Source of the DNA: Azohydromonas australica DSM 1124 | Lineage (GTDB): Bacteria; Pseudomonadota; Gammaproteobacteria; Burkholderiales; Burkholderiaceae_C | Assembly (NCBI RefSeq): GCF_000430725.1 | Contig: NZ_AUMO01000052.1 | Location: 1-64,000, forward strand | Direction of reading: 5' to 3' | Length of the DNA stretch: 64,000 nt | Position numbers and translations under genes: made by a program | Part shown: positions 46,785-55,528 of the stretch, in pieces | How positions within the stretch are numbered: the first letter of the stretch is position 1 | Layout of the letters: each line of letters opens with the position of its first letter | Notes under the pieces: model-generated | What the model was told of the DNA's origin: nothing | The model's input: the letters and a program-made list of their open reading frames with translations, nothing else | Databases searched by the model: none

Positions 46785-47684
46785 TCACGCATAGCCCCAG
46801 CGAATCAGGGTATCCCGCTGAAGTGCGGTGACGCTTTCACGGTCCGCCGCGGACCATTTGCGTCGCCATGAGGCATCCACCGGCTTGATGGACAGGGAAG
46901 CGATGAAATCCTCGTACTCCCGATCGGCATACGCTTGCACGCCCATGAAGCGAAGCAGCTTGCGTAACTCGTCATGCGGATCGGCCAGCAATTGTTCGTA
47001 ATGCAGGGTGTGCTTCGACGCGGCTTCAACGGTTTGCAACCCGCGCTCGATCTGGTGCATGCCCTCGACCCAGTTACGGGCCGCGATATGCAATTCGCTG
47101 ACCCCTTCGGCCTTGAGTTCGCGCGGCGTCTTACCGGCCCAGAACAACTGGTGGTCCGCCCACCAGCCCACCCTCACCAGAGAATCGGCCACGCTGCGTC
47201 CGTCCCGCACCAAGTGCACGAACTTGCAGCGTGGAAAAGCCTGGCGCAGCACCGCCACGCGCCGGTTGTTGGCCGTGCGCTTGCAGACCACCACGTCGCC
47301 GCCGCCTTGCTGCAATACTGATTCAAAGGTGTTTCTCAGCCGGCCAAGGCCGGTTTCTGCCAGCACGAAATCATGCGGCGGCGTGGGCGGAATCCCAGCG
47401 CGCTCGAAAACGCTTTCGGCTTCCGCGGGTGCAGGTATCCAGAACTGCGACCATCCGCGCCGCCCCTCGAAATAGGCATTGCCCTGTCCGCCGAACCAGG
47501 CTTTGCGCTTGAGCGCCATCGAACGGCGTGGAATCTGGTGCATCATCGCCAGGCCGGGTAGCGCCGGCAGACGGCTCTGGTAATTACTCAAATAACCGAC
47601 CGCGGGATGCGCCGCCAGCAATTTGTACAGCAACGTGGTCCCGGAACGGCCGGAACCCAGAATGAAGACAACCTTGTCATCCAT
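46785..47684 (-). CDS. Sulfotransferase
   Basis: A 299-residue sulfotransferase. The 5'-phosphosulfate loop is VFILGSGRSGTTLLYKLLAA (6-25) with HPAVGYLSNY, and the 3'-phosphate motif is CKFVHLVRDGRSVADSLVRV. ATG 47684 is preceded by GAGGTAT; 21 further upstream codons are shadow sequence. The start overlaps the end of the polymerase gene by 8 bp. It is the first of three consecutive sulfotransferase genes. The acceptor is unknown. Confidence 0.9.
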   Translation of the reverse strand: MDDKVVFILGSGRSGTTLLYKLLAAHPAVGYLSNYQSRLPALPGLAMMHQIPRRSMALKRKAWFGGQGNAYFEGRRGWSQFWIPAPAEAESVFERAGIPPTPPHDFVLAETGLGRLRNTFESVLQQGGGDVVVCKRTANNRRVAVLRQAFPRCKFVHLVRDGRSVADSLVRVGWWADHQLFWAGKTPRELKAEGVSELHIAARNWVEGMHQIERGLQTVEAASKHTLHYEQLLADPHDELRKLLRFMGVQAYADREYEDFIASLSIKPVDASWRRKWSAADRESVTALQRDTLIRWGYA

Positions 47685-49266
47685 GCAGATACCTCGGAGT
47701 CGCGTGCTTGCGTGCCATATCCGTTTTCGTGTTGTTCTCGGAACCATCCTGAGGCGCGAGGGCCGGGCCCGCCGCTCGAATCAGGCTGCCCAGCCGGACC
47801 ACACGCCACCAGTAGGCTGAATATCCCAGCATGAACACCATGAGAAATTGCGAGGGAGCCGCGCGCAACGCAAAATTACTGTACGGCAATGTGATGGCAT
47901 AAATCATCAGCCCGGCCGCGGCCGCCTCCAGCAGGGCCTTGTGCTCCACCGGCACCAGGGGCGAGCGGGCACTGCCCGCGCAGTTCATGCCGGCCAGCAC
48001 CAGCACGGCCATCAATAGCACATGCCCGATGACACCGGTTTCCCATAACAGTACGTTGGTACTGGTCATGTCGAGTGGATAGGGAAACTGCCGCACCAGT
48101 TCGCCCGTGCCGATGGAGGAAATCTGCGTGGCTCCGATGCCATAACCCAGCAGGGCATGGAAGGGATCGCCGTAACGCACGCTGCGCTGCCACCAGTCCG
48201 CCATGCGTGCTGCCCGACTGACCACCACGCCACCACCCTCGGAGCGGCTGTGCACCTCCTCCGGGTTGAGCTGGTTCTTCACGGCTTCCAGCGGCGACGT
48301 GGGCATCTTGCCGGACAGCGTCATGCCGCGGTTGGCATAGAAAGTGTTCTCGTAGACCAGGAGCAGCGTACCCATCAGCGCCACGGAAATCAGGACGGCG
48401 CCCACGCTCAGCGCCGGCCGCTGCAGCAGTTCCCGGTAGTACACCAGTGCAAATACCACCGGCACCAGCAATACCGCAGCCTTGACCTCTGATAGGCCCA
48501 AGGAACCGAGAATGGAAAGGAGCACCAGGATGGCCAGGCCCCGGTGAATCTGGCGTGTCCGCCACAGCGATAGCACGGCCGCCATGGCGATCAGCAGGAA
48601 AATACCCATGCCATGGCTGGCACCGCCGCCTTCCATATTGCCGGGGAAAGTGCCGACCACGGCATCCCAGGGCGACAGGCGACTGGACGCCTTGGCCACC
48701 ACCAGATACTGGTACAAGGCCACTGGCAACTGAATCACGGCACAAACCAGCAAGGCTTTCCAGGCCAGCGCCATGTCACGCGGCCCCAGCATGCCGACCG
48801 CGAGGGCCAGCGCGACGGACCAGAATGCGAAATAGGCCCGCGACGCCACGGCCACCTCGCCCACCATCGGTGAACTCAACGCCGTGCTGCACACTGCCAC
48901 CACCACGAACATGGCCAGGATGAAAAGCCACAGGGGCCAGCCCGCGTCCATGGTGGGCTTTTTGGGTCTGAGCACGAAGGCTGCCAGCGGCACATAAAGG
49001 GCCAGCGTCAGCAGGGGCGGAACCCAGCGTGCGGAGTCCAGCTTGGCGAAATACATCACCGGCCCGACGAGCACCATGGACACGACCAATATGGACCAGA
49101 AGGCCAGCCGTGCGGGAATGACGAACAGCACCAGCAGGCCGATCAGGCCCACGAAAGGCGCCAGGAACGCCGGGCGCCCCAGGGCCGCCGCCATACCCAT
49201 CAGCACGGCGAAGCCCAGGCCAAGAAACAACAGCGGCAAGGAACCGCGGGATGGATTGGAAATCAT
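47677..49266 (-). CDS. O-antigen ligase/polymerase-like (Wzy-type) membrane protein
   Basis: A 529-residue protein with about 12 hydrophobic helices and a long periplasmic loop around residues 320-400 (with HSRSEGGGVVVSRAARMADW and GYGIGATQISSIG), the layout of Wzy/WaaL-type enzymes. With a Wzx-like flippase and EpsE/EpsF in the same operon, it most likely polymerises the exopolysaccharide repeat in the periplasm. The start overlaps epsI by 4 bp. Such proteins have little sequence conservation, so the call rests on topology and context. Confidence 0.82.
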   Translation of the reverse strand: MISNPSRGSLPLLFLGLGFAVLMGMAAALGRPAFLAPFVGLIGLLVLFVIPARLAFWSILVVSMVLVGPVMYFAKLDSARWVPPLLTLALYVPLAAFVLRPKKPTMDAGWPLWLFILAMFVVVAVCSTALSSPMVGEVAVASRAYFAFWSVALALAVGMLGPRDMALAWKALLVCAVIQLPVALYQYLVVAKASSRLSPWDAVVGTFPGNMEGGGASHGMGIFLLIAMAAVLSLWRTRQIHRGLAILVLLSILGSLGLSEVKAAVLLVPVVFALVYYRELLQRPALSVGAVLISVALMGTLLLVYENTFYANRGMTLSGKMPTSPLEAVKNQLNPEEVHSRSEGGGVVVSRAARMADWWQRSVRYGDPFHALLGYGIGATQISSIGTGELVRQFPYPLDMTSTNVLLWETGVIGHVLLMAVLVLAGMNCAGSARSPLVPVEHKALLEAAAAGLMIYAITLPYSNFALRAAPSQFLMVFMLGYSAYWWRVVRLGSLIRAAGPALAPQDGSENNTKTDMARKHATPRYLHG

Positions 49267-49985
49267 AGTGCCGCCGTTTTTGAATTTGCCGAGGGGCTGG
49301 AAACGCTGCCCATCAGCCGCTGGCGCATGGACGTATCCAGGCTGGCGACAAGAGCGCGCACGAATTCTTCATGGCGCCTGAAGGCGACTTCGGAATCCCG
49401 ATCCAGGCTGGACACCCGCACCAAAATGCCGTCCGGAATCAGGCCGCGCACGCCATAGCGCAACTGGGCCAACTTCATTCCGGTGCCCGAGGTGACGGCT
49501 TGGTCGCCGACCACGATCCAGTAGGTAATGGGCTCATTCCGGTTACCCATGCGAGCCCGCAGGCGGCGCACTGGCAGTTCCTGACCGTCCACTGCCAAAG
49601 TGCCGACCCGGTTGAAGACGATTTCAAGGCCTTGGGCGGGATAACAGATTTCAGGCTTGTGCGCGGTTGTGCCGTCGGACTGGTCACCGCCATAAGCCAT
49701 GGACAGCATGATGTGCCGCCCTTGCTGGTCCACATAAGTCCGCGACAGCACTTGGTTGTAGATTCGGTCCAGCTTGGCCTGGACTTCGGGCGAAGGCAGT
49801 ATCACCGGCAAACTGTCATCCACGCGCCATTCACCAAAATGCTTGGGAATGCTGGATTCCAGGCTGCCCAGCGGCGAGGCATCCGCCACCTTGATGGATG
49901 GGCGCAGCGCATACGCCAGCCACGACGACAGTGCCATCGCCAGGAAAACCAGCAGCATCCGCAGGTGCAGAGACGAAAGCTTCAT
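49263..49985 (-). CDS. epsI: EpsI family protein (exosortase-associated, DUF3485)
   Basis: A 240-residue protein with one N-terminal membrane helix (about 8-27) and a periplasmic DUF3485/EpsI domain containing FGEWRVDD, TYVDQQGRHIMLSMAYGGDQ and the conserved HKPEICYPAQG with its cysteine. EpsI proteins occur almost only beside exosortases in exopolysaccharide loci. It overlaps the exosortase B stop by 4 bp and the polymerase start by 4 bp. In many genomes EpsI is fused to the exosortase; here it is separate. The molecular role is not established. Confidence 0.93.
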   Translation of the reverse strand: MKLSSLHLRMLLVFLAMALSSWLAYALRPSIKVADASPLGSLESSIPKHFGEWRVDDSLPVILPSPEVQAKLDRIYNQVLSRTYVDQQGRHIMLSMAYGGDQSDGTTAHKPEICYPAQGLEIVFNRVGTLAVDGQELPVRRLRARMGNRNEPITYWIVVGDQAVTSGTGMKLAQLRYGVRGLIPDGILVRVSSLDRDSEVAFRRHEEFVRALVASLDTSMRQRLMGSVSSPSANSKTAAL

Positions 49986-50857
49986 GCAGCTGCCCCCTTT
50001 CGCTCAGGAAAAAGGCGGCCCAGCGGATAGTCCACCAGCAGCATCAACGTCAGCGCCACCAAAAACAGCAGGATACCGGCAAACCCGTGCACGAATCCCT
50101 GCCCGGCAGCGTCACCAAAATGATAAGTCACCAGCACCAGTACCATGACCCGGATGACGTTGGAGCAAAACGAAATCGGCACGATGCACACAGCCAGCGC
50201 CACGTTGCGCGCCACGGACTTGTAATTCATGAGGTTCATGTACAGCAAGCCGAGCGCTTCCAGCGTGAACATCGAATTCAGTCCGGCACAGGCATCGGCC
50301 ACGAACAGCTGGTATTGACCGATATTGAGCATGGCACCCGTGCGCGCGACGGGATAACCGATGCCATACAGCACGGCCTCCGCCACCGTGGAAACCGCCG
50401 TTTTCAAAGGTGCCGTCAGCGCCGCCACCAGGGCATTGGGCAGCGGTGCCATGAACAGCAGGAAAAACAGCGGAAACCACAGCAGCTTGACGGCGGCCCA
50501 GCCGCGGAACATCAGCAGCAGGCCAATCCAGAGAAATATCTGGGACCCGACCTCGAAAGCGATGACCGACTGGGAACGCCCGAACACGTAGAGCAGCAGC
50601 GCGACCAGGAAGATCGACGTACCGAGCCAGGGCCTGGGCGTGGCGGGCAGCGCCATGACTTCGTGCCGCTTCCTGTAGGCCAGCCAGTAGCTGACCGCCA
50701 GGATGATCGGCCCGTGCCCCTGCTCGTCAGAGGCCCAGGTGGTGTGCGAGAGGTCGTAGAAGGTCGGCAGGTAGAGCAGGCCGAATCCCAGGCCCAGCAG
50801 CCAGACGGGCCAGGCCGACACCGGCCAGGCGGGTTGAAACAGACCTGTGGCTCTCAT
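49982..50857 (-). CDS. xrtB: Exosortase B (PEP-CTERM sorting transpeptidase)
   Basis: A 291-residue polytopic membrane protein of the exosortase family. The proposed catalytic triad is complete: Cys190 in VADACAGLNSM, Arg236 in SFCSNVIRVM and His257 in GFVHGFAG. Eight or so helices surround it. It cleaves proteins at the PEP-CTERM signal and probably transfers them to a surface acceptor. Two likely substrates are in the window (13419-14084 and 29664-30233). Association with epsD-epsG and a following epsI marks it as the EPS-linked type B. It starts 30 bp after the epsG stop. Confidence 0.94.
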   Translation of the reverse strand: MRATGLFQPAWPVSAWPVWLLGLGFGLLYLPTFYDLSHTTWASDEQGHGPIILAVSYWLAYRKRHEVMALPATPRPWLGTSIFLVALLLYVFGRSQSVIAFEVGSQIFLWIGLLLMFRGWAAVKLLWFPLFFLLFMAPLPNALVAALTAPLKTAVSTVAEAVLYGIGYPVARTGAMLNIGQYQLFVADACAGLNSMFTLEALGLLYMNLMNYKSVARNVALAVCIVPISFCSNVIRVMVLVLVTYHFGDAAGQGFVHGFAGILLFLVALTLMLLVDYPLGRLFPERKGAAA

Positions 50858-50887
50858 GCTGTGTATCCACGCCTCAAGGTCCGGTAC

Positions 50888-51829
50888 TCAGTACTCGTTC
50901 ATCACCACACCGCACTGGCGCACGGGCACGCTGCGCAAGGCCGTGGTCAGGTCCTGCAGCGAGGAGGCCCGACTGCGGCCCGCGCGCACCATCGTCAGCA
51001 CGCCGTCACAGCGGGCCGCGATGACAGGCGCGTCCGTGCCGTGGACATAGGCCGGCGTATCGACCACCACGTAATCGAACTTGGAGCACAGCTCGCGCAT
51101 CAGCAGCCCGAAGGCCGGCCGCTCGACCAGCTCCAGTGGGTTCGGCGGCACCGCCCCCACCGGCAGCAGGTACAGGCTGGGCAGTTCTTCCACCGGCCGG
51201 ATCACGTTGATCAGCGTGCGGCCCGATAGCACACCCGACAGGCCTACCGTGTTGTCCACGCAGAAGACCTCGTGCTGGCGTGGGTTGCGCATGTCCGCGT
51301 CGATCAGCAGCGTGCGTCCGCCGAGCTGGGAGAAGGCAATGGCCAGGTTGGCGGAGAAGTAGGTCTTGCCGTCCCCGGTGTCGGGACTGACCACTGCCAG
51401 CGAGCGGGCGCCGGTCTCCTCGGTGAACAGCTGCATCATCAGCTGGCTGCGGATCGCCCTGAAGGCTTCGGACCGGAAGGAGAACGGGTCTCGCGCGGTC
51501 ACCAGCTCGCTGCTGAGCAGGCTCTTGGAGTTGGCCGGATACGGGTAGTGGAACTGCTGCGACAGCGCCCACAGCACGTCGTTGCCGCTGGCCACGCCTA
51601 GCTCGATGGCCGCCTCGCCGAAGCGGATGCCCCGCTCCTTCTGGTGCTGCAGCACCCGCTCAATCTGCTCGTCGCTGAGGTGGTTGGCGGACTTGATGAT
51701 CTCGCCCAGCGGCCGTTCCTTGCCGGTCTCGCTGTCGTCCACGGAACCGGCCTGGTCGGCTTGGTAGCTGAACGAGGTTCCGGAGGTCCCGTCGCGCAAG
51801 GTCGAGCTGGGAATGCGATGGAGTTCCAT
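50888..51829 (-). CDS. epsG: Chain-length determinant tyrosine kinase EpsG
   Basis: A 313-residue BY-kinase-type ATPase that works with EpsF to control polymer length and export. The N-terminal part has a segment related to type II secretion GspE N-terminal regions (EIIKSANHLSDEQIERVL). The ATPase has Walker A VVSPDTGDGKTYFSANLA, Walker A' LLIDADMRNPRQHEVF and Walker B DYVVVDTPAY. The tyrosine-rich tail of classical kinases is reduced to a final NEY. The start overlaps the epsF stop by one base. Confidence 0.93.
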   Translation of the reverse strand: MELHRIPSSTLRDGTSGTSFSYQADQAGSVDDSETGKERPLGEIIKSANHLSDEQIERVLQHQKERGIRFGEAAIELGVASGNDVLWALSQQFHYPYPANSKSLLSSELVTARDPFSFRSEAFRAIRSQLMMQLFTEETGARSLAVVSPDTGDGKTYFSANLAIAFSQLGGRTLLIDADMRNPRQHEVFCVDNTVGLSGVLSGRTLINVIRPVEELPSLYLLPVGAVPPNPLELVERPAFGLLMRELCSKFDYVVVDTPAYVHGTDAPVIAARCDGVLTMVRAGRSRASSLQDLTTALRSVPVRQCGVVMNEY

Positions 51830-53250
51830 TAGGCCGCCTTTCCTTGATAGCCCACCAGCCGCGTCTGCATCGACGCGCCACGCCGGGCACCGAACAGCCA
51901 GGTCTTGCGGTCAGGCTTGGGCAGATAACCGATGACGTGCAGATCGGCGAGCTGGGCCACGTCGTTGGGCGAGCGCACGCGGCGGTTCATGAACTCCAGC
52001 ATCAGCGCCACGCCGACGGCCAGGATCGAGCCGAGGAACACGGCCACGATGCTGTTGAGCAGAATCTGCGGCGAGGACGGCTCGATGGGCTCCGTGGCGC
52101 GCGAGAACTCGATCAGGTTCGTCATCGTGGCCTGGCTCTCGATGCTGGTGGTGTTCAGGCGCGCCAGCACCGTGTCGTAGGCCTTCTGTGCGTTGTCCAC
52201 GTCCCGCAGCAGCGAGGACATGCCGTCGCGCTGCGCCTTGAGCTTGAGCACCCGCTCGCGCTGCGTGTCCAGCGCGGCGCGGATCTCTGCCTCGCGGGAC
52301 TGGTTGATGCGGTTGCTGACGACGACACCACCGGCCACGCGCGCCACTTCGCTGTTGACGCGGGAGCGCAGGCCGGCGATGGTGGCCTTGGCCTCCTGCA
52401 CTTGCGGATGGGCGTCTCCCAGGCGGGCCGTGAGCTGGCTCAGCACCGATTCCTGCCGGGAGAGCTCGCCGCGCAACTGCGCCACCAAGCCGTTGTTGAG
52501 CACGTCCTGCACGCGGTCGCTGGCCACGTTGGCCGCGGCCTGCCGGCTGCTCGACTCGGTAGCCACGGCCTGCACTGCCACCAGTTGCGAGGACAGCTCG
52601 TTGAGCCGCGCGGTCTCGATGTCGATGCGCTCGTCAGTGGCGACGATGCCGTTTTCACGCTGGTAGGTGGACAGGGCCGTCTGCGCCTTTTCCAGCTGCT
52701 GCCTCAGGCTCTTGGCCCGCTCGTCGAAGAAGGCCGTGGATTGCCGCGCCGGATCGACACGCAGTTCCAGCGCCGTCTCCAGATAGGCCTTCACGAAGGC
52801 ATTGGCGGTAGCCGCCGCGAGTTTGCGGTCCGGCGACTTGTAATTGACGACGATGATATTGGACTGGCCGGGGACCACCTGCAGGTTGATCTGCAGCATG
52901 TCGCCCAGCCAGGATTCGAACGAACCCACGCCTTGTGTCGCCTCCTGCCATTGCGCGCGCAGGTCCGCGTTTTCGTTCAGGCGCATCAACCGGGCCACAC
53001 GCTGCGCGACGCGGTCGCTGTTGAGAATTTCCACTTGGCTGGTAATGACCTGGGGTACCAGTTGGCTGGCCAGGCTCATGCCCACGATCGGGTCAGGCGT
53101 GGCCACCTGCACCAATACGGAAGCGCTGCCGGTATAGGTCTTGGGCAATATCAGGCTGATGCCGATGGTCGTCACCAGGGTGGCGAGCAGGACGGCCATC
53201 ACGACCTTCCAGCGCGCCACCAGGATGGCAAAGAATTGAGCAATGGACAT
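51829..53250 (-). CDS. epsF: Chain-length determinant protein EpsF (Wzz/PCP family)
   Basis: A 473-residue polysaccharide copolymerase with N-terminal helix (about 14-35), a periplasmic coiled-coil region (about 170-370, rich in Gln/Glu/Arg/Leu heptads), and a second helix near 415-435. The C-terminal cytoplasmic end is basic. ATG 53250 has GAGGGTC upstream. It works with EpsE in the export complex and with EpsG. The gap to epsE is 10 bp. Confidence 0.94.
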   Translation of the reverse strand: MSIAQFFAILVARWKVVMAVLLATLVTTIGISLILPKTYTGSASVLVQVATPDPIVGMSLASQLVPQVITSQVEILNSDRVAQRVARLMRLNENADLRAQWQEATQGVGSFESWLGDMLQINLQVVPGQSNIIVVNYKSPDRKLAAATANAFVKAYLETALELRVDPARQSTAFFDERAKSLRQQLEKAQTALSTYQRENGIVATDERIDIETARLNELSSQLVAVQAVATESSSRQAAANVASDRVQDVLNNGLVAQLRGELSRQESVLSQLTARLGDAHPQVQEAKATIAGLRSRVNSEVARVAGGVVVSNRINQSREAEIRAALDTQRERVLKLKAQRDGMSSLLRDVDNAQKAYDTVLARLNTTSIESQATMTNLIEFSRATEPIEPSSPQILLNSIVAVFLGSILAVGVALMLEFMNRRVRSPNDVAQLADLHVIGYLPKPDRKTWLFGARRGASMQTRLVGYQGKAA

Positions 53251-53260
53251 GCGGTGACCC

Positions 53261-54151
53261 TCAGAAAATGCTCTCGCGGACGTACACCACATCGCCATCG
53301 CGCAGTGGTTCATTCATGGCGGGCTGCAATACCTCGATACGGCCGTCGGTACCCTTGCGGTGCACCTTCAAACCGCGGTCGGTGCCGCGCGGCGTCAATC
53401 CGCCGCCGGCCGCCAGGCCTTGCAGCAAGGTCATGCCGCGCTCCACGCGCAGCGGCCCGGGCCGCTGGACTTCGCCGTAGATGTAGGCGGTGGGCGCGCG
53501 GTCGACCCAGACCACGTCGCCGTCCTGGACCCGGGTTTCGAACGCCCCCTCCTGCTTGCCCGAGGCAAAGGCGTCGGAGAGGCTGATCTGGGTCTTGAAC
53601 GGGCGGCCGTCGCGCACGCCCACCAGCGTCACGACGTCGGAGCCGGTGTCCGCTACGCCGCCGGCCACGGCCAGCAGATCGGTCAGACGCATTTGCGCCA
53701 TCTCTAGCGGATAGCGTCCGGGCCGGTTGACGTGGCCCAGGACCGCGGCCTGATTGCCGCGCACCTGCATGATGAGAATGGAAACCTGAGGCTGCTTGAC
53801 GAAATTGCCGGAACTCAGGCCACTGGCAATTCGCTGCTCCGCCTGGGGCACCGTCAGGCCGCCGACTTTCACGGCGCCAATGAGGGGATAGGTGATCATC
53901 CCGCTGTCCGTGACGCGGGTTTCCAGCGTTAGGTCAGGGTTTTGAAACACCGAAACCTTGAGCGTGTCGCCGGGGCCAAGCCTGTAATCGCCTGCATTGG
54001 CGGCGGATGAAGGTGCCGTGGCGACCGACGCGGGCGCCTGGGCCGCTGCCTGGCGCGCAGTACCCGTCTGGGATTGCGCCATGGTTGCCATGGACCATCC
54101 GACCAATGCGACGGAGATGCCGAGACGTACGAAACGCGCTGAGGAATTCAT
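53261..54151 (-). CDS. epsE: Polysaccharide export protein EpsE (Wza-like)
   Basis: A 296-residue secreted export protein with signal peptide ending near ATMAQ and no lipobox cysteine. The Poly_export domain starts at YRLGPGDTLKVSVFQNPDLT, followed by SLBB-type repeats (VLGHVNRPGRYPLE, IYGEVQRPGPLRVE). It forms the outer-membrane/periplasmic channel for the polymer. It overlaps the epsD stop by 4 bp. Confidence 0.94.
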   Translation of the reverse strand: MNSSARFVRLGISVALVGWSMATMAQSQTGTARQAAAQAPASVATAPSSAANAGDYRLGPGDTLKVSVFQNPDLTLETRVTDSGMITYPLIGAVKVGGLTVPQAEQRIASGLSSGNFVKQPQVSILIMQVRGNQAAVLGHVNRPGRYPLEMAQMRLTDLLAVAGGVADTGSDVVTLVGVRDGRPFKTQISLSDAFASGKQEGAFETRVQDGDVVWVDRAPTAYIYGEVQRPGPLRVERGMTLLQGLAAGGGLTPRGTDRGLKVHRKGTDGRIEVLQPAMNEPLRDGDVVYVRESIF

Positions 54152-55155
54152 TTGTTCACCCCCATTCCTTGGTCAACTGAAGAATTACCCGACGCAGCGG
54201 CCGGGGTGTTTTGCCCATCGGGCTCGCCGGGCCCGTTCACCGGTTTTGCGGTGGCCGCAGCGGCCGGTGAGGCTTCCGCAAACTTACCCACATACTCGAT
54301 CTTTGCCGCCGTGCGCAGGTCCTTGAGGTCGCGCTCGACCATTTCACGCTTGCGCTGCGCCGTCAGGAACTGCTCGATGGCCGGCTTGGCTTTTTCCAGG
54401 GAAACCGGCTGGGGCTGCGACTTGACCAGCACGATGACAATGGCGCCGGATTCTGTCGGAACGAAACGCGCCTGACCGTCGGTCATGGCCGCGAAATCGT
54501 CCAGGCGCTCCAGGGGAATCTGCTCCGCTGGCCTGACGGTCCGGTTCTGGACGTGTCGGATATTGCTGGTCCGCAGGTAGTCGGTGAAAGCTTCTATGTC
54601 CTTTGCAGCGGAAAGCCGCTTGCCCAGCTCCGGCAATTGATCTTTGGGTGCTTCTATATTGATCTCCTGCAGCTGGTAGATGCGCCGTTCCCGGAACAGC
54701 GCGGGTTTCTCGTTGTAGAACTTCTCGACCTCCGCCAAGGTGGGCTGCAACGCTGCCTCGGACACGCGTTCCATATAGGCGCGCGCCAGCACATCCCTTT
54801 TAGCGGCTTCCAGCGCCTGCAGCACGGCGGGCTGGCGGTCGATCTTGAGAGCCAGTGCCTTTTGGACGGCAAGCTCCTGGTCGATCAGGCGCGTCAACGC
54901 CTGCCGGCTTGCTGCATCGACCTCGTCCTGCCGTACTTCCCGCTGTTGCAGCAAGAAATTCACCTGATGGACAGAAATTTCGCCCTCATTGACACGGGCG
55001 GCCACCTGCGAGGCCGACTTCGCCTTTTGATCGCCACAGGCGCTCAAAAGACCCAGTGCCATGACCGCGGCTACCCCGACGCGCAGGATATTTCCGCAGG
55101 CATTGGGAGCGGTTAACGGCACCACGTGCCGTTCAATCCTCGTAGATAGCGGCAT
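54148..55155 (-). CDS. epsD: EpsD family peptidyl-prolyl cis-trans isomerase lipoprotein
   Basis: A 335-residue lipoprotein with lipobox LLSAC near residue 40, a SurA-like N-terminal region (VNEGEISVHQVNFLLQQR) and a PpiC-type parvulin domain in the middle. The Ala/Pro/Gly-rich tail is low complexity. EpsD proteins occur with exosortase-linked exopolysaccharide genes and probably help fold secreted components. It is the first gene of the 15-gene minus-strand operon. ATG 55155 is preferred over TTG 55167; no clear ribosome site is seen. Its mRNA would have a structured leader of about 175 bases. Confidence 0.9.
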   Translation of the reverse strand: MPLSTRIERHVVPLTAPNACGNILRVGVAAVMALGLLSACGDQKAKSASQVAARVNEGEISVHQVNFLLQQREVRQDEVDAASRQALTRLIDQELAVQKALALKIDRQPAVLQALEAAKRDVLARAYMERVSEAALQPTLAEVEKFYNEKPALFRERRIYQLQEINIEAPKDQLPELGKRLSAAKDIEAFTDYLRTSNIRHVQNRTVRPAEQIPLERLDDFAAMTDGQARFVPTESGAIVIVLVKSQPQPVSLEKAKPAIEQFLTAQRKREMVERDLKDLRTAAKIEYVGKFAEASPAAAATAKPVNGPGEPDGQNTPAAASGNSSVDQGMGVNK

Positions 55156-55198
55156 GGGCGTTACCAATAGTTTGGCTGTTCAAAACTGAGAGTCCTGG

Positions 55199-55318
55199 CG
55201 GAACCACTTCCGAAGGCCCGCAGTAAACCGCCATCGGCAGGGCGGAACAGCCCCATGAACACGGGTACTAACGAGAACAGGGGTAACCCGTAGGATTTTT
55301 GCTCCCCTACTTCGGTAG
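55199..55318 (-). ncRNA. Candidate structured 5' leader of the epsD operon
   Basis: Four dyads lie in the predicted untranslated leader: CGGAA-N4-TTCCG (55199-55212), CCGCC-N8-GGCGG (55228-55245), ACGGGT-N19-ACCCGT (55261-55291) and CTAC-TTCG-GTAG (55307-55318). A further pair of mutually exclusive stems, AGCAT/ATGCT and ATTCC/GGAAT, overlaps the promoter at 55321-55341. No known riboswitch consensus was recognised. The feature is inferred only from the density of dyads. Confidence 0.4.
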
Positions 55319-55336
55319 CGATTCCAGCATCCCGGA

Positions 55337-55365
55337 ATGCTAAGGTTTGACAAGCAGGAGCCCAA
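55337..55365 (-). promoter_or_regulatory. Putative promoter of the epsD operon
   Basis: Reading the minus strand, -35 TTGGGC (55365-55360) and -10 TAGCAT (55342-55337) are separated by 17 bases. The matches are moderate (3/6 and 4/6). Confidence 0.4.
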
Positions 55366-55377
55366 ACGCTGCTAAAT
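55347..55377 (+). promoter_or_regulatory. Putative promoter of the plus-strand exopolysaccharide operon
   Basis: A perfect -35 TTGACA at 55347-55352 is followed 18-19 bases later by a weak -10 (GCTAAA / CTAAAT). It overlaps the divergent promoter, so one regulator could control both. Confidence 0.4.
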
Positions 55378-55528
55378 GTGCACGAGGTAAATGTTTGAAA
55401 CGTTACTTCCATGCCGACAGCGCGGCTTTAGACCAAAGCAAGACGGACGCCAGAGCAAAGCGGCGCCTGGCCTCAAGGACTATCAAAGTGGCAATTGAAG
55501 TGGCGATAAAACCGGAGTTCTTCTTTGA

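Larger units (their letters stand above)
55156..55528. other. Divergent control region of the two exopolysaccharide operons
   Basis: This 373-bp region has no gene. It holds two overlapping divergent promoter candidates (55337-55365 and 55347-55377) and a run of five dyads from 55199 to 55341 on the epsD side. The part towards 55528 is moderately AT-rich with no other recognised motif. Confidence 0.7.

Noticed and set aside
55199-55341. c-di-GMP (GEMM) riboswitch in the epsD leader
   Set aside because: The conserved GEMM elements (such as GCAAAGCC and the tetraloop receptor pair) were not found, so only an unclassified structured leader is reported.
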